Assembly (NCBI GenBank): GCA_964410945.1 | Contig: CAYPJE010000013.1 | Coordinates: 7,723-71,722, forward strand | Source of the DNA: CAYPJE01 sp964410945 | GTDB lineage: Bacteria; Fidelibacterota; Marinisomatia; Marinisomatales; TCS56 | Direction of reading: 5' to 3' | Length of the DNA stretch: 64,000 bases | Shown: one piece after another, positions 44,838 through 52,626 of the stretch | How the letters are laid out: every line of letters starts with the position of its first letter | How positions within the stretch are numbered: the first letter of the stretch is position 1 | The notes under the pieces: generated by a model | Databases searched by the model: none | What the model saw: only the letters and a program-made list of their open reading frames with translations | Told to the model about the DNA's origin: nothing | Translations under genes and position numbers: made by a program

Positions 44838-45194
44838 TCAGTAATCCTTGTAAACAGCAAATCCCTGCTTAACCAGTTCATCATTCACATTCAGCCACTC
44901 ACTGTCAGATCGTTTAATAAATATTTTCGCCAGATAACGGCCATATTTACCCCGTTTGTCCCGGTAGGTTTCCAGTAAAATTTCCCGGCCATCGATCAGG
45001 CTGCGCAGATAATCGCGGGATTTTAATCCTTCGGCCCGCTCGGCACCGCGTAATTCAGGCGCGTTGATTCCATAAAGACGCAGCTTCTCATTATGCAACC
45101 AGATACCCAGGCCAAGATCGATATCCACCGTACAGGTATCGCCGTCGTATACAGAGATAACCCGACTGCGGTAATGATAAAGGTTCAATTCCAT
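44838..45194 (-). CDS. Thermonuclease-like (SNase) endonuclease
   Basis: 118 residues from ATG 45194 (GAGGGTG just before). The staphylococcal nuclease fold is clear: VYDGDTCTVDIDLGL, KLRLYGINAPELRG (catalytic Arg and Glu), and KYGRYLAKIF with the second catalytic Arg. These calcium enzymes cut DNA or RNA. No signal peptide is present with this start, so it is cytoplasmic as drawn; the frame is open to 45296, but the added 34 residues are polar and would overlap the region where the next gene's promoter should be. Confidence 0.85.
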   Translation of the reverse strand: MELNLYHYRSRVISVYDGDTCTVDIDLGLGIWLHNEKLRLYGINAPELRGAERAEGLKSRDYLRSLIDGREILLETYRDKRGKYGRYLAKIFIKRSDSEWLNVNDELVKQGFAVYKDY

Positions 45195-45339
45195 TTCACC
45201 CTCATTTATTAATATTCTAAATACAAAATTCCCCTGGAATTTACGTTGAAAATGAACCGGTGGATATTTATCGCCTGATAAATGTTTATCGGTCAACCAA
45301 TTCCTGGTGTAACTTTGGCGGCTTTTTTTAGGAGGATAT

Positions 45340-46146
45340 ATGCAAGATAATAAAGAACGTTTTTACTATGACCGGGATTTCATCAGCAGCAGCGATGCAC
45401 GGTCGTTACGTATAATTGCCGAATATTTAGGACCACAGCAGCGATTTAATAAATATCATATTGAAGATACGATCGTATTTTTTGGATCGGCCCGGATCAA
45501 ATCGGAAATTGAAGCCCGGCAGGTCCTTGACAAGGCCCCCGCTAACGCCACCGATCAGGAAATCCGGAAATATAAAAATGATCTCAGGATGAGCAAATAC
45601 TACGAGGATGCCCGGCACCTGGCTTTCCGACTGACCGAGTGGAGTAAAAACCTGTCGGATAAAAAACACCGATTTATCGTCACTTCCGGTGGGGGTCCCG
45701 GAATCATGGAAGCCGCCAACCGGGGGGCTTCGGAAGCCAAGGGACTGGCAATTGGATTGAATATTACCATTCCGTTTGAACAGAGTGGTAACACTTTCAT
45801 TACACCGGATTTAAACATCCAGTTCCACTATTTTTTCATGCGGAAATTCTGGTTTTTATATCTGGCCAAGGCCCTGGTGGTTTTCCCGGGTGGCTTCGGG
45901 ACACTGGATGAATTGACTGAACTGGTCACCCTCATCCAGACCGAGAAAATGAAAAAGCATATTCCGATTGTCCTGTTTGGCAAGGATTTCTGGGATAATG
46001 TAATCAACTGGGATTATCTGGTGGAAGCCGGCACTATCTCAGCCGATGATCTGAAATTATTCAAGATTTACGATACTGTGGATGAAGCCTATGCTTACCT
46101 GACGGAAAACCTGACCAGTAAATATTTCATGGGACCGAATTTCTAG
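45340..46146 (+). CDS. LOG-family protein (Rossmann fold nucleotide hydrolase)
   Basis: 268 residues. LOG/TIGR00730 signature: VTSGGGPGIMEAANRGA (about 110-126) and VVFPGGFGTLDELTE (PGGxGTxxE, about 183-197). The N-terminal about 80 residues are an added helical region (DQEIRKYKNDLRMSKYYEDARHLA) that places it in the larger group with TIGR00725-like members. Family members cleave N6-modified or plain nucleoside monophosphates to base and ribose 5-phosphate. AGGAGGATAT before the ATG is a strong ribosome binding site. Confidence 0.9.
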   Translation: MQDNKERFYYDRDFISSSDARSLRIIAEYLGPQQRFNKYHIEDTIVFFGSARIKSEIEARQVLDKAPANATDQEIRKYKNDLRMSKYYEDARHLAFRLTEWSKNLSDKKHRFIVTSGGGPGIMEAANRGASEAKGLAIGLNITIPFEQSGNTFITPDLNIQFHYFFMRKFWFLYLAKALVVFPGGFGTLDELTELVTLIQTEKMKKHIPIVLFGKDFWDNVINWDYLVEAGTISADDLKLFKIYDTVDEAYAYLTENLTSKYFMGPNF

Positions 46147-46158
46147 TCTGATAGTTTT

Positions 46159-46548
46159 CTAGATAGTGTTTATAACAAACTCCGGCGGATTTTCCAGGTG
46201 GCGTTTCACCGTGCAGAGTTTGGCCGAATTAATGACGGCTTTCTTATACTTCTCGGGAAATCCTTCCGGCAGTTTTATATCCAGATTGATCTGTGAAATC
46301 AGATGCTTGACCGGATCGAACTTCATCGACTGGGTTAATTCCAATCCGGTAGTATCAAGCCCGCGCTGCTGACAAAAACCCAGCACATAAATCCCGGCAC
46401 AGGTACCCAGTGAAGCCAGAAACAGGGAAAATGGCTCCGGCGCGGTGCCATCACCGCCGCCACGTACACTCTGGTCGGTCTCGATGACATGTCCGGCATA
46501 TTCCGCATTAACTTTTTTCCCACCGGGGAATGTGATTTTCATATCCAT
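46159..46548 (-). CDS. OsmC-family peroxiredoxin-like protein
   Basis: 129 residues from ATG 46548 (GGAG 6 bases upstream; the TTG at 46560 is an alternative). The two reactive cysteines of OsmC/Ohr proteins are seen as SLGTCAG (Cys50) and SAKLCTVKRHLENPP (Cys112). These dimeric enzymes reduce organic hydroperoxides; the YhfA-like group, which this resembles, is less well understood. It is divergent from the thioredoxin gene across an inverted-repeat-bearing region (46596-46647). Confidence 0.9.
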   Translation of the reverse strand: MDMKITFPGGKKVNAEYAGHVIETDQSVRGGGDGTAPEPFSLFLASLGTCAGIYVLGFCQQRGLDTTGLELTQSMKFDPVKHLISQINLDIKLPEGFPEKYKKAVINSAKLCTVKRHLENPPEFVINTI

Positions 46549-46595
46549 ACTATTCTCCAAATAATTTACTGGTCTGATGAAACCGCAATACAGAA

Positions 46596-46647
46596 GTTAC
46601 AGTATCGGTTTGTCTACAATATAATCCGATATTCCGGCTACTGTAAC
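46596..46647. promoter_or_regulatory. Inverted repeat in the osmC-thioredoxin divergent region
   Basis: GTTACAGTA (46596-46604) and TACTGTAAC (46639-46647) are perfect 9-base inverted repeats, with an inner TATCGG/CCGATA pair. Between them lies a TATAAT on the plus strand (46619-46624). This fits either an operator around a promoter or a leader hairpin. No -35 box is convincing. Confidence 0.4.
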
Positions 46648-46700
46648 CTTTCCCGGCAATTACCATCTATGTAAGTAAAAGATTTAACAAAGAGGAAATT

Positions 46701-47072
46701 ATGGTTGAACATTTAACAAAACAGGATTTTTTAGAAAAAGTATTCAATTACGAAGCTCAGAAAGAGTGGAAATTCGAGGGTGATGTTCCCGCAGTAATCG
46801 ATTTTTATGCTGACTGGTGCCAGCCCTGTAAAATGCTGTCCCCTATCATCGACGAATTATCAGCTGAATACGAAGGAAAAGTTAATTTTTACAAAATTAA
46901 TACTGAGGTTGAACAGGAACTGGCATCCGTGTTTGGGATTCGCAGTATCCCCAGCATGTTGTTTATCCCCAGTGATGAAAAACCGCAGATGGCTACTGGC
47001 GCATTACCAAAAGACCAGCTGGTAAATGTCATCAATGATGTGTTGAAAGTTGCCGAACCGGTAAAAAATTAG
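46701..47072 (+). CDS. Thioredoxin-like protein with CQPC active site
   Basis: 123 residues with a thioredoxin fold: VIDFYADWCQPCKMLSPII (Cys40 and Cys43), the cis-proline in GIRSIPSML, and the final helix. The active site is WCQPC where classical thioredoxins have WCGPC, which should alter redox potential or partner choice. A 25-residue N-terminal stretch before the first strand is longer than in E. coli TrxA. No signal peptide, so cytoplasmic. GAGG precedes the ATG. Confidence 0.9.
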   Translation: MVEHLTKQDFLEKVFNYEAQKEWKFEGDVPAVIDFYADWCQPCKMLSPIIDELSAEYEGKVNFYKINTEVEQELASVFGIRSIPSMLFIPSDEKPQMATGALPKDQLVNVINDVLKVAEPVKN

Positions 47073-47093
47073 ACCTTCCCCCCCAACGGTAGC

Positions 47094-47129
47094 AGCGCCT
47101 CGTGATTGGAATCAATCCGGGGCGCTTTG
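47094..47129 (+). terminator. Possible terminator after the thioredoxin gene
   Basis: AGCGCCTCG and CCGGGGCGCT pair (one G-T) with an inner GATTG/CAATC stem, then TTT. The hairpin overlaps the last codons of the convergent PspC gene. Confidence 0.5.
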
Positions 47130-47318
47130 TATATTCTGATCGCGGATATCCGGCACCAGATACCAGGCGATGGCATACGCAATAATTCCACCACCCCAGA
47201 AAATCGACAGAATGAAAAACAATCTGACGATTATCGGATCGATGTCGAAATAATCGGCAATACCAGCACATACTCCGGCAATCTTCGCTTCACGTGTATT
47301 TCGATATAATCGTTTCAT
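47112..47318 (-). CDS. PspC-domain membrane protein
   Basis: 68 residues, a PspC domain only: KRLYRNTREAKIAGVCAGIADYFDIDP followed by one long membrane helix (IVRLFFILSIFWGGGIIAYAIAWYLVP). In Proteobacteria PspC helps switch on the phage-shock response to membrane stress; stand-alone PspC proteins are common in other phyla with less clear roles. It is 17 bases after the zinc-ribbon gene on the same strand, so the two are probably co-transcribed. Confidence 0.88.
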   Translation of the reverse strand: MKRLYRNTREAKIAGVCAGIADYFDIDPIIVRLFFILSIFWGGGIIAYAIAWYLVPDIRDQNIQSAPD

Positions 47319-47335
47319 AAAAATCTTTCCGGTGT

Positions 47336-47581
47336 TTAATGGTGGGCACCACAGTTAGGACAAGTTTCGATTCGGTCAGGTAGGGACACACCTTCAACCC
47401 GGGTCACCAGGTAACCGCACGCCTTGCATTGCCAGGAACCCTGGACACACTTACAACTGGAATTCTGGCAGAATAAGGCATAGGCCGGGTTTTCATTACT
47501 GCAGATTTGACATTCCCAAACATTTGAAGCGTGATCCATAGTTTTTACAGAATTTGTGGTTTTTATTTTATTTGACTTCAT
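47336..47581 (-). CDS. Small double zinc-ribbon protein
   Basis: 81 residues. Four Cys pairs: CQIC, a CxNSSC-type pair, CKACG and CPNCG. The first two look like a RanBP2-type finger (WECQICSNENPAYALFCQNSSC). The second two look like a rubredoxin-type knuckle (WQCKACGYLVTR ... CPNCGAHH), close to the C-terminal domain of rubrerythrins. It may bind Zn or Fe. No enzyme domain is present, and its role is unknown; it precedes the PspC gene. Confidence 0.7.
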   Translation of the reverse strand: MKSNKIKTTNSVKTMDHASNVWECQICSNENPAYALFCQNSSCKCVQGSWQCKACGYLVTRVEGVSLPDRIETCPNCGAHH

Positions 47582-47784
47582 TCCATTCCCATTGCCAAAA
47601 TGAAAAATTATGCGGGAACCCTAAACACTAAATTAACCTTGGTCAGGAAAAAATGTTGGAAAAAATAATCCCCGGGTTTGAGTGGATTTGAGTAAGTTGA
47701 AACTAATTTGAATCTAGGCTTAGTTTCCTGGTCCGAAAGCTGCAGATCGGTAATTGAAAGAAACAAACCAATCGAGTATTAATA

Positions 47785-48309
47785 ATGGAAATTAAACAAC
47801 CCGGTTCCCATCTGGATCATATGATGAAGCAGACCCGCAACCATCATGTCCAGTTAAGTTTCATGGCTGATACCAAAGCCAATATGCTGTTAACAATCTC
47901 CTCCGTAGTGATTACACTTTCGGTTCCGCACATTATGACGCCCGGCTTAAAATATGGCGCCCTCGTTCTGATCTTATTCAGCCTGATCACAATTATATTG
48001 TCCACCTATGCCGTAATGCCCAAGCTGCCGATTAAGATCAAGACCAGCCATGATATCGATATCCATCGGCCACGCTTCAACCTGCTGTTCTTCGGCGATT
48101 TTGTCCGGATGCCTTTCGAGGATTTCGAATCGGCGATGGAGGATACCCTGAATGAGCCGGGGAAAGTGTATAAATCTATGACCAAGGAAATCTATACTTT
48201 AGGATTATTCCTGGCTGACAAGAAATATCGTTTTATCCGGCTGGCCTATGTGGCCTTTATCATCGGTGTATTCACCAGCGTTCTGGTGACTGTTGTTACC
48301 GGATTATAA
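47785..48309 (+). CDS. Pycsar-effector-like membrane protein (DUF5706/PycTM)
   Basis: 174 residues. Conserved N-terminal motif FMADTKANMLLTISSVVIT (DxKAxxLL), two adjacent membrane helices (about 32-50 and 54-78), a cytoplasmic region, then a helix with LADKKYRFIRLAY leading to a third membrane segment (about 152-172). This matches the PycTM/DUF5706 family, whose members in Pycsar antiphage systems are opened by cCMP or cUMP made by a partner cyclase and damage the membrane. No cyclase, and no other defence gene, is found within the window, so this is an orphan or has a housekeeping role. Single plus-strand gene among minus-strand neighbours. No good ribosome binding site. Confidence 0.8.
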   Translation: MEIKQPGSHLDHMMKQTRNHHVQLSFMADTKANMLLTISSVVITLSVPHIMTPGLKYGALVLILFSLITIILSTYAVMPKLPIKIKTSHDIDIHRPRFNLLFFGDFVRMPFEDFESAMEDTLNEPGKVYKSMTKEIYTLGLFLADKKYRFIRLAYVAFIIGVFTSVLVTVVTGL

Positions 48310-48333
48310 ACAATGCAGTTGTAGCCCTTAAAT

Positions 48334-48915
48334 TTATTTTATAACAACAATATCAATTATTTTAACTGGTGGTTCAAGCATCTGGCCTTCAGCGGGTTGC
48401 ACCTGAATATTCCGGACAGTTTCCATTCCATTTATCACTTTTCCGAAAGCTGCAAATCCCTGACCATCGGGATTGCGGCGACCACCAAAATCCAACTCCG
48501 GTTGATCGCCGATACATATGAATATCTCGGAAGTAGCGCTCCCCGGTTCGTTACGAGCCATTGAAATAGTCCCATCCAGATGCCTGATGCCGGTCTGCTG
48601 GGTGGTCTCATGGATAATTGGAGCCAGCATTCGCTCCTCAGTATACAATCCTCCCTGGATCACCTCGATTTTAATATCGTTCTGTGGTTGATTGTCCATG
48701 GTAACAGTACGGTAGAAACCGGAGTTCCTGTAAGCACCCGACTCTACATAGCACAAAAAATTATTTACTGTCACCGGTGCTTTATCACCATACAGTTCAA
48801 CCACAATATTCCCTGATTCAGTCTGGATTTCAATCAGCTGCATTTCTTCCCTGGCACAACCAGTGAAAACCAGCAACAGGAAAATCCACTTCAAAACACT
48901 ACTTGTTTTCTGCAT
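48334..48915 (-). CDS. Cyclophilin-type peptidyl-prolyl isomerase, lipoprotein
   Basis: 193 residues. Lipobox FTGC after a hydrophobic signal (Cys20), then a cyclophilin domain: IVVELYGDKAPVTVNNFLCYVESGAY, GTISMARNEPGSATSEIFICIGDQPELD and FAAFGKVINGMETV. It should speed proline isomerisation of exported proteins in the periplasm, anchored by lipid. The usual Trp of the cyclosporin site is absent, as in many bacterial forms. It begins directly after the stop of the NAD-binding protein gene, making a two-gene unit. Confidence 0.9.
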   Translation of the reverse strand: MQKTSSVLKWIFLLLVFTGCAREEMQLIEIQTESGNIVVELYGDKAPVTVNNFLCYVESGAYRNSGFYRTVTMDNQPQNDIKIEVIQGGLYTEERMLAPIIHETTQQTGIRHLDGTISMARNEPGSATSEIFICIGDQPELDFGGRRNPDGQGFAAFGKVINGMETVRNIQVQPAEGQMLEPPVKIIDIVVIK

Positions 48916-49569
48916 TTATTTGATCATTTCCTGAATCTGATCGGATTCGAAAATATTGATTCCATCCGGGTTCAACAATAATTGTTTTACGATCGCCTGG
49001 GCAACCACCTTGGCTTGTATCGGACGATATTTACGGTATCTTCCCACTAACAATTTCCCTATGGGAGGAGCAACAACGCTGCCGATTTTTTCTCCCAACC
49101 TGAATTCATTTCGCTGGCCCAGCAAAAGTGAAGGTCGAAAGATTTGCAGGCTTTGAAATTTCATACCGGAAAGCTTTTCTTCTACGGCACCTTTGACACG
49201 ATTGTAAAAAATTCTCGACTGCGGGCTGGCTCCCATGGATGTAACAATTGAATAGCATGATATTCCCTGTTTCACGGCCTCCTCCGCAAAATTAACGGGG
49301 ATTGAATAATCCACATGTTTGAATGCTTCCTGCGAACCAGCCTTTTTGATGGTTGTCCCAAGACAACAGATTACACTGTCAATACTATTCCAGTCCAATG
49401 ATCCGGGTTTATTAAAATCAATCTCTACTACTGAAACCTTTCCACTGTTGAAAACACAGGACCTCCGTACAGGGACCAAAATTTGGTCGACTTCATCTTC
49501 ATCCACGAGTAAATCAAGACAAAATCCACCCACTAATCCAGTACTGCCTAATAATAGAATTTTCTTCAT
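48916..49569 (-). CDS. NAD(P)-binding oxidoreductase, HTATIP2/YbjT-like
   Basis: 217 residues of Rossmann fold: KILLLGSTGLVGGFCLDLL (nucleotide-binding GxxGxxG), VICCLGTTIKKAGSQEAFKHVDY, and SYSIVTSMGASPQSRIFYNRVKGAVEE with the Tyr-x3-Lys pair typical of short-chain dehydrogenases. This pattern is that of the HTATIP2/atypical SDR group; substrates of bacterial members are unknown. The next gene (cyclophilin lipoprotein) follows without a gap. Confidence 0.85.
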   Translation of the reverse strand: MKKILLLGSTGLVGGFCLDLLVDEDEVDQILVPVRRSCVFNSGKVSVVEIDFNKPGSLDWNSIDSVICCLGTTIKKAGSQEAFKHVDYSIPVNFAEEAVKQGISCYSIVTSMGASPQSRIFYNRVKGAVEEKLSGMKFQSLQIFRPSLLLGQRNEFRLGEKIGSVVAPPIGKLLVGRYRKYRPIQAKVVAQAIVKQLLLNPDGINIFESDQIQEMIK

Positions 49570-49586
49570 TTTTCAACCTCCAATTA

Positions 49587-49615
49587 TTGACAGACAACCA
49601 AACGAGACTTATAGC
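49587..49615 (+). promoter_or_regulatory. Sigma-70-type promoter before a small membrane ORF
   Basis: A perfect TTGACA (49587-49592), a 17-base spacer and TATAGC (49610-49615) on the plus strand, where both flanking genes lie on the minus strand. Transcription would start around 49622, 38 bases before the ATG at 49660. Confidence 0.5.
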
Positions 49616-49659
49616 GGTCATATTTGAAGTAACCGTTAATTAAATAATCGAGAGAAATA

Positions 49660-49758
49660 ATGAAGCAATTAGTAAAATGGCAGATTCGGTGGGTCCTGAG
49701 TTGGCTGACTCCATTTGTATTGATGGTGCTTGCTTTTGCCCCCTTTTTTATAGCCTGA
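49660..49758 (+). CDS. Possible 32-residue single-span membrane protein
   Basis: The frame from ATG 49660 to TGA 49758 encodes a peptide with a charged, Trp-rich start (MKQLVKWQIRWVLSWL) and a hydrophobic stretch (PFVLMVLAFAPFFIA), a typical small membrane protein. GAGAGAAATA lies before the ATG as a weak ribosome binding site, and a sigma-70-like promoter sits at 49587-49615. It lies in a 210-base gap between two minus-strand genes. Conservation would be needed to be sure it is made. Confidence 0.4.
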   Translation: MKQLVKWQIRWVLSWLTPFVLMVLAFAPFFIA

Positions 49759-49779
49759 ATAACCTGAAACAAAGCGGAA

Positions 49780-50886
49780 CTACAGTTTCTTCTTGAAGAT
49801 ACGATAGCGTTTATAAATTTCTCCACCGGCCCGCTCCATCTCCGCCCGCACCTTGGTGTTGGTCTCCAGTTCTAAGTGGCTGTCAATAAAATCAAACCCG
49901 GCAGCAATGGCTGTTCGATACATGGCTGTTCCCATTAAAACATCCAGACCTCGGCCACGGTAGCTTTCACTGATCGCTCCCAACAATAAATCCAGCTGGC
50001 GGGATTTTCTGGCAGCCTGTTTGATATAAAAAATTCCAAATGGAAAAATGTGTCCTCTGGCTTTTCGCAGGCCGGTACTTAAATTAGGAATCCCCAGGAT
50101 GAAAGCCACGACCTGATTATCATTGGTCACGATTTTTACAAAACGCGGATCGATCAGTGGTAAAAACCGCTGGGCCAGTTGTTCCATTTCCGGCCTGGTC
50201 AATGGCTGGTAACCATCCAGGTGGCGGTAGGTTTCATTCATCAATTCAAACACCGGGACAATATGGGGCTGTAATGTTTTACGGGTGGTGAATTCAAGAA
50301 GTTTGAAATCATTTCGACGCAGAATCCGCTGATATATTTTCTCATAAAATGCCGGAATCTCCATGGGGATTTTATAGGCTACATAATCCACATGTTTGGT
50401 ATACCCGGAGGATTCAAGATGGGAAATCAAATACTCAAAATTAACATAAGTGGACAGGGTCGGTTCTTCATCAAAACCTTCAATCATGAAGCCTTCCGGA
50501 TCCTGATTTGTGAAACCCTTCGGCCCGATCAGGCAGTCCATCCCTTTACCACGCGCCCACTCTTCGACATAATCCAGCAGACCGGAAACGACTTCGGGTT
50601 CATCCGTCGATTCAAGGTAAGCAAACCGGCCATTCATTTCATTTCTAAACTGGTTGCTGCGATGATTAATAATCCCCATAACCCGGCCCACATCGCGCCC
50701 CTCTTTAACGGCGATTAAACGGATTATTTCACATTCTTTCATTGCCGTGTTCTTTTCCGGATCAAAATACCGCCACTCATCCATGAGGATTGGCGGAACC
50801 CATTTTTCATGACCGTGGTGCAAAGTAAAGGGCAGTTTGATGAAGCGCTTCAATTCGGATTTTGTATCGACTGTAATAATCTGCAC
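49780..50886 (-). CDS. GNAT-like protein (YghO family)
   Basis: 368 residues. The N-terminal part (ELKRFIKLPFTLHHGHEKWVPPILMDEW) and the acetyltransferase-like strands (RDVGRVMGIINHRSN, GFDFIDSHLELETNTKVRAEMER) match the YghO/GNAT-related group found widely in Bacteroidetes and Proteobacteria, whose substrate is unknown. The start is GTG at 50886. It is a single gene with 238 bases upstream; in that space I see no promoter I would defend, only a short GC-rich hairpin near 51089-51102. Confidence 0.8.
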   Translation of the reverse strand: MQIITVDTKSELKRFIKLPFTLHHGHEKWVPPILMDEWRYFDPEKNTAMKECEIIRLIAVKEGRDVGRVMGIINHRSNQFRNEMNGRFAYLESTDEPEVVSGLLDYVEEWARGKGMDCLIGPKGFTNQDPEGFMIEGFDEEPTLSTYVNFEYLISHLESSGYTKHVDYVAYKIPMEIPAFYEKIYQRILRRNDFKLLEFTTRKTLQPHIVPVFELMNETYRHLDGYQPLTRPEMEQLAQRFLPLIDPRFVKIVTNDNQVVAFILGIPNLSTGLRKARGHIFPFGIFYIKQAARKSRQLDLLLGAISESYRGRGLDVLMGTAMYRTAIAAGFDFIDSHLELETNTKVRAEMERAGGEIYKRYRIFKKKL

Positions 50887-51124
50887 AGCGTTGTCTCACC
50901 TGGGATTTTCAGTTTCTATGACTATTAATTGATCTGCATACTTGTTGGAACTGAATTTACATCCTTTATTGCTGGAGGTGCCCTAATAATGCCCCTTGTC
51001 CAAAATAGATATTTAGTATAACTTATGGCTGTTCTAAAGTCTACGTATTACATAGCGTCCCTGCCTGTGATTAGCTCCCCCACTAATCATCCCGCCTGGC
51101 GGGGACGTGCACAAAAAAACGGAA

Positions 51125-52489
51125 TCACTTATCTTTAAATAATTCCATATTTTTCATGTAATCCTGCTTGGCATCATTCAAAAAATGTATTAATTGAATC
51201 CGCTGCTCAATCACACGGTAAATCAAATTACGCTTGTGATAAAAAATATTAATAAATCTCAGATGCTGCCGGTAAGATTGGAATTTTTCCATGTACCACA
51301 TTACAAAATTTCCACTGGGGATTAAGAGCACGATATAAATAATTGTCAGCAGCAGAGAACCGGTCAGCTGCCAGAAAAGCGTTGCCAACAGGCCATAATA
51401 GGAAATAAATACAATCGCTCCGGTCGCCAATTTCGCCGTGGCATACCACTCTTGATCTGAAATATACCGCCGGGTATACCAGCGTGGAAACTGGTAGGGC
51501 AGATAATTATTGATCAACCCGAAAACATAAACCGGAAATCCCAGCAACAAGAATACCAATGCACCAACACGCTTAATGAAGGCCCCCCGATCGGCAGTAG
51601 GTGACAGAAAATCATCATCAAGGTCAAGCCGGTCCAAATTGGACAGGTAGCGCTCCAGCAATTTCTTAAAATTTTCAACCCGCTCGGGCTGTTGTTCATA
51701 AAACCATTCCACGGCCTGGATCATACCGCGAGTGACGGCGAATTCATCATTTTTATCCTTAGTCTTCATTCCCAGGTCGGTAATCAATTCCTTCTTGTAA
51801 ATTCTCTCCAGGCCGGCGACGATATCTTCCATGTCCAGCTCCTTAACCGTTACCGTTAATTTCTGGAGAGCCAGTTCGATCCGCTGAGTTACCAGATGGA
51901 CGGTTTCAACCTCATCTTCCTGGTAGTTTTCTGAATAATCCGCAATATTTATTGGCTGCCCAAAACGTATATAGACATCTGATCTGAATTTGACCGAATC
52001 GGAATAATTGATACCCACCGGGATTATCTTTACCCCCAGTTTGAAATCATTGCGCACCTCAGCACCCATGGCAATGCGGGTCGAACCGGTCTTGATTTTG
52101 CTCAGGGTGCGCTGTGCTGTGGAGATGCCCTCCGGGAAAATCAGGATTGATCCGTTTGTTTCCAGTAATTCGTAACATTTATTGAAGGTATCCTCATTTT
52201 TGTCCATCTCATCAGGAACATCCTGGCGGCGGTAGACAGGAATGATATTCAGGTGATTCAGAAACCAACTGAATAGCGGATGAATAAAAAGTGTGCTTTT
52301 GGCAATGAAATACAGTTTCCGTGGAGCGGCATACCCGATCAGCATCGGGTCCAGCATAGTATTGGGATGATTGGCAGTAAAAATCACCGGGCCTTCATCC
52401 GGTATATTTTCAATATTGGTTACAATTACACGGTTGTAGAAAAATTTAATCGATCTAACCGCAAGCAATTTAGCTAGTTGATACAGCAT
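51125..52489 (-). CDS. 1-acyl-glycerol-3-phosphate acyltransferase-like protein
   Basis: About 454 residues from ATG 52489, chosen for the strong GGGAGGAAT just upstream. PlsC-type acyltransferase domain (about 10-230): TANHPNTMLDPML (HxxxxD catalytic pair), FIAKSTLF, and FPEGISTAQRTLSKIKTG (EGxS). After it come a helical region and two membrane segments (about 310-335 and 365-410), longer than PlsC itself (about 245). It likely adds an acyl chain to a lysophospholipid or related lipid in the inner membrane. It is divergent from the lipase-like gene. Confidence 0.87.
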   Translation of the reverse strand: MLYQLAKLLAVRSIKFFYNRVIVTNIENIPDEGPVIFTANHPNTMLDPMLIGYAAPRKLYFIAKSTLFIHPLFSWFLNHLNIIPVYRRQDVPDEMDKNEDTFNKCYELLETNGSILIFPEGISTAQRTLSKIKTGSTRIAMGAEVRNDFKLGVKIIPVGINYSDSVKFRSDVYIRFGQPINIADYSENYQEDEVETVHLVTQRIELALQKLTVTVKELDMEDIVAGLERIYKKELITDLGMKTKDKNDEFAVTRGMIQAVEWFYEQQPERVENFKKLLERYLSNLDRLDLDDDFLSPTADRGAFIKRVGALVFLLLGFPVYVFGLINNYLPYQFPRWYTRRYISDQEWYATAKLATGAIVFISYYGLLATLFWQLTGSLLLTIIYIVLLIPSGNFVMWYMEKFQSYRQHLRFINIFYHKRNLIYRVIEQRIQLIHFLNDAKQDYMKNMELFKDK

Positions 52490-52626
52490 ATTCCTCCCTA
52501 GCCGTTTTCGAATTATACTTTTAATCTCCAATATCTGGCTACATTTTTCCATTGGTACCGATCAAGACTTCAAACAGGGAAAAATTCTATTTAAATTATA
52601 TTCCAATATGATAGGAAATATCCTGT

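Noticed and set aside
47785..48915. A Pycsar defence island around the DUF5706 protein
   Set aside because: Neighbours are a cyclophilin lipoprotein, an SDR-type oxidoreductase, a zinc ribbon and PspC; no cyclase, nuclease or other defence gene is present.
51089..51102. GC-rich hairpin (CCCGCC-TG-GCGGGG) as a terminator
   Set aside because: Neither strand has a T-run after the stem, and the stem is short; it may be an unrelated small palindrome.
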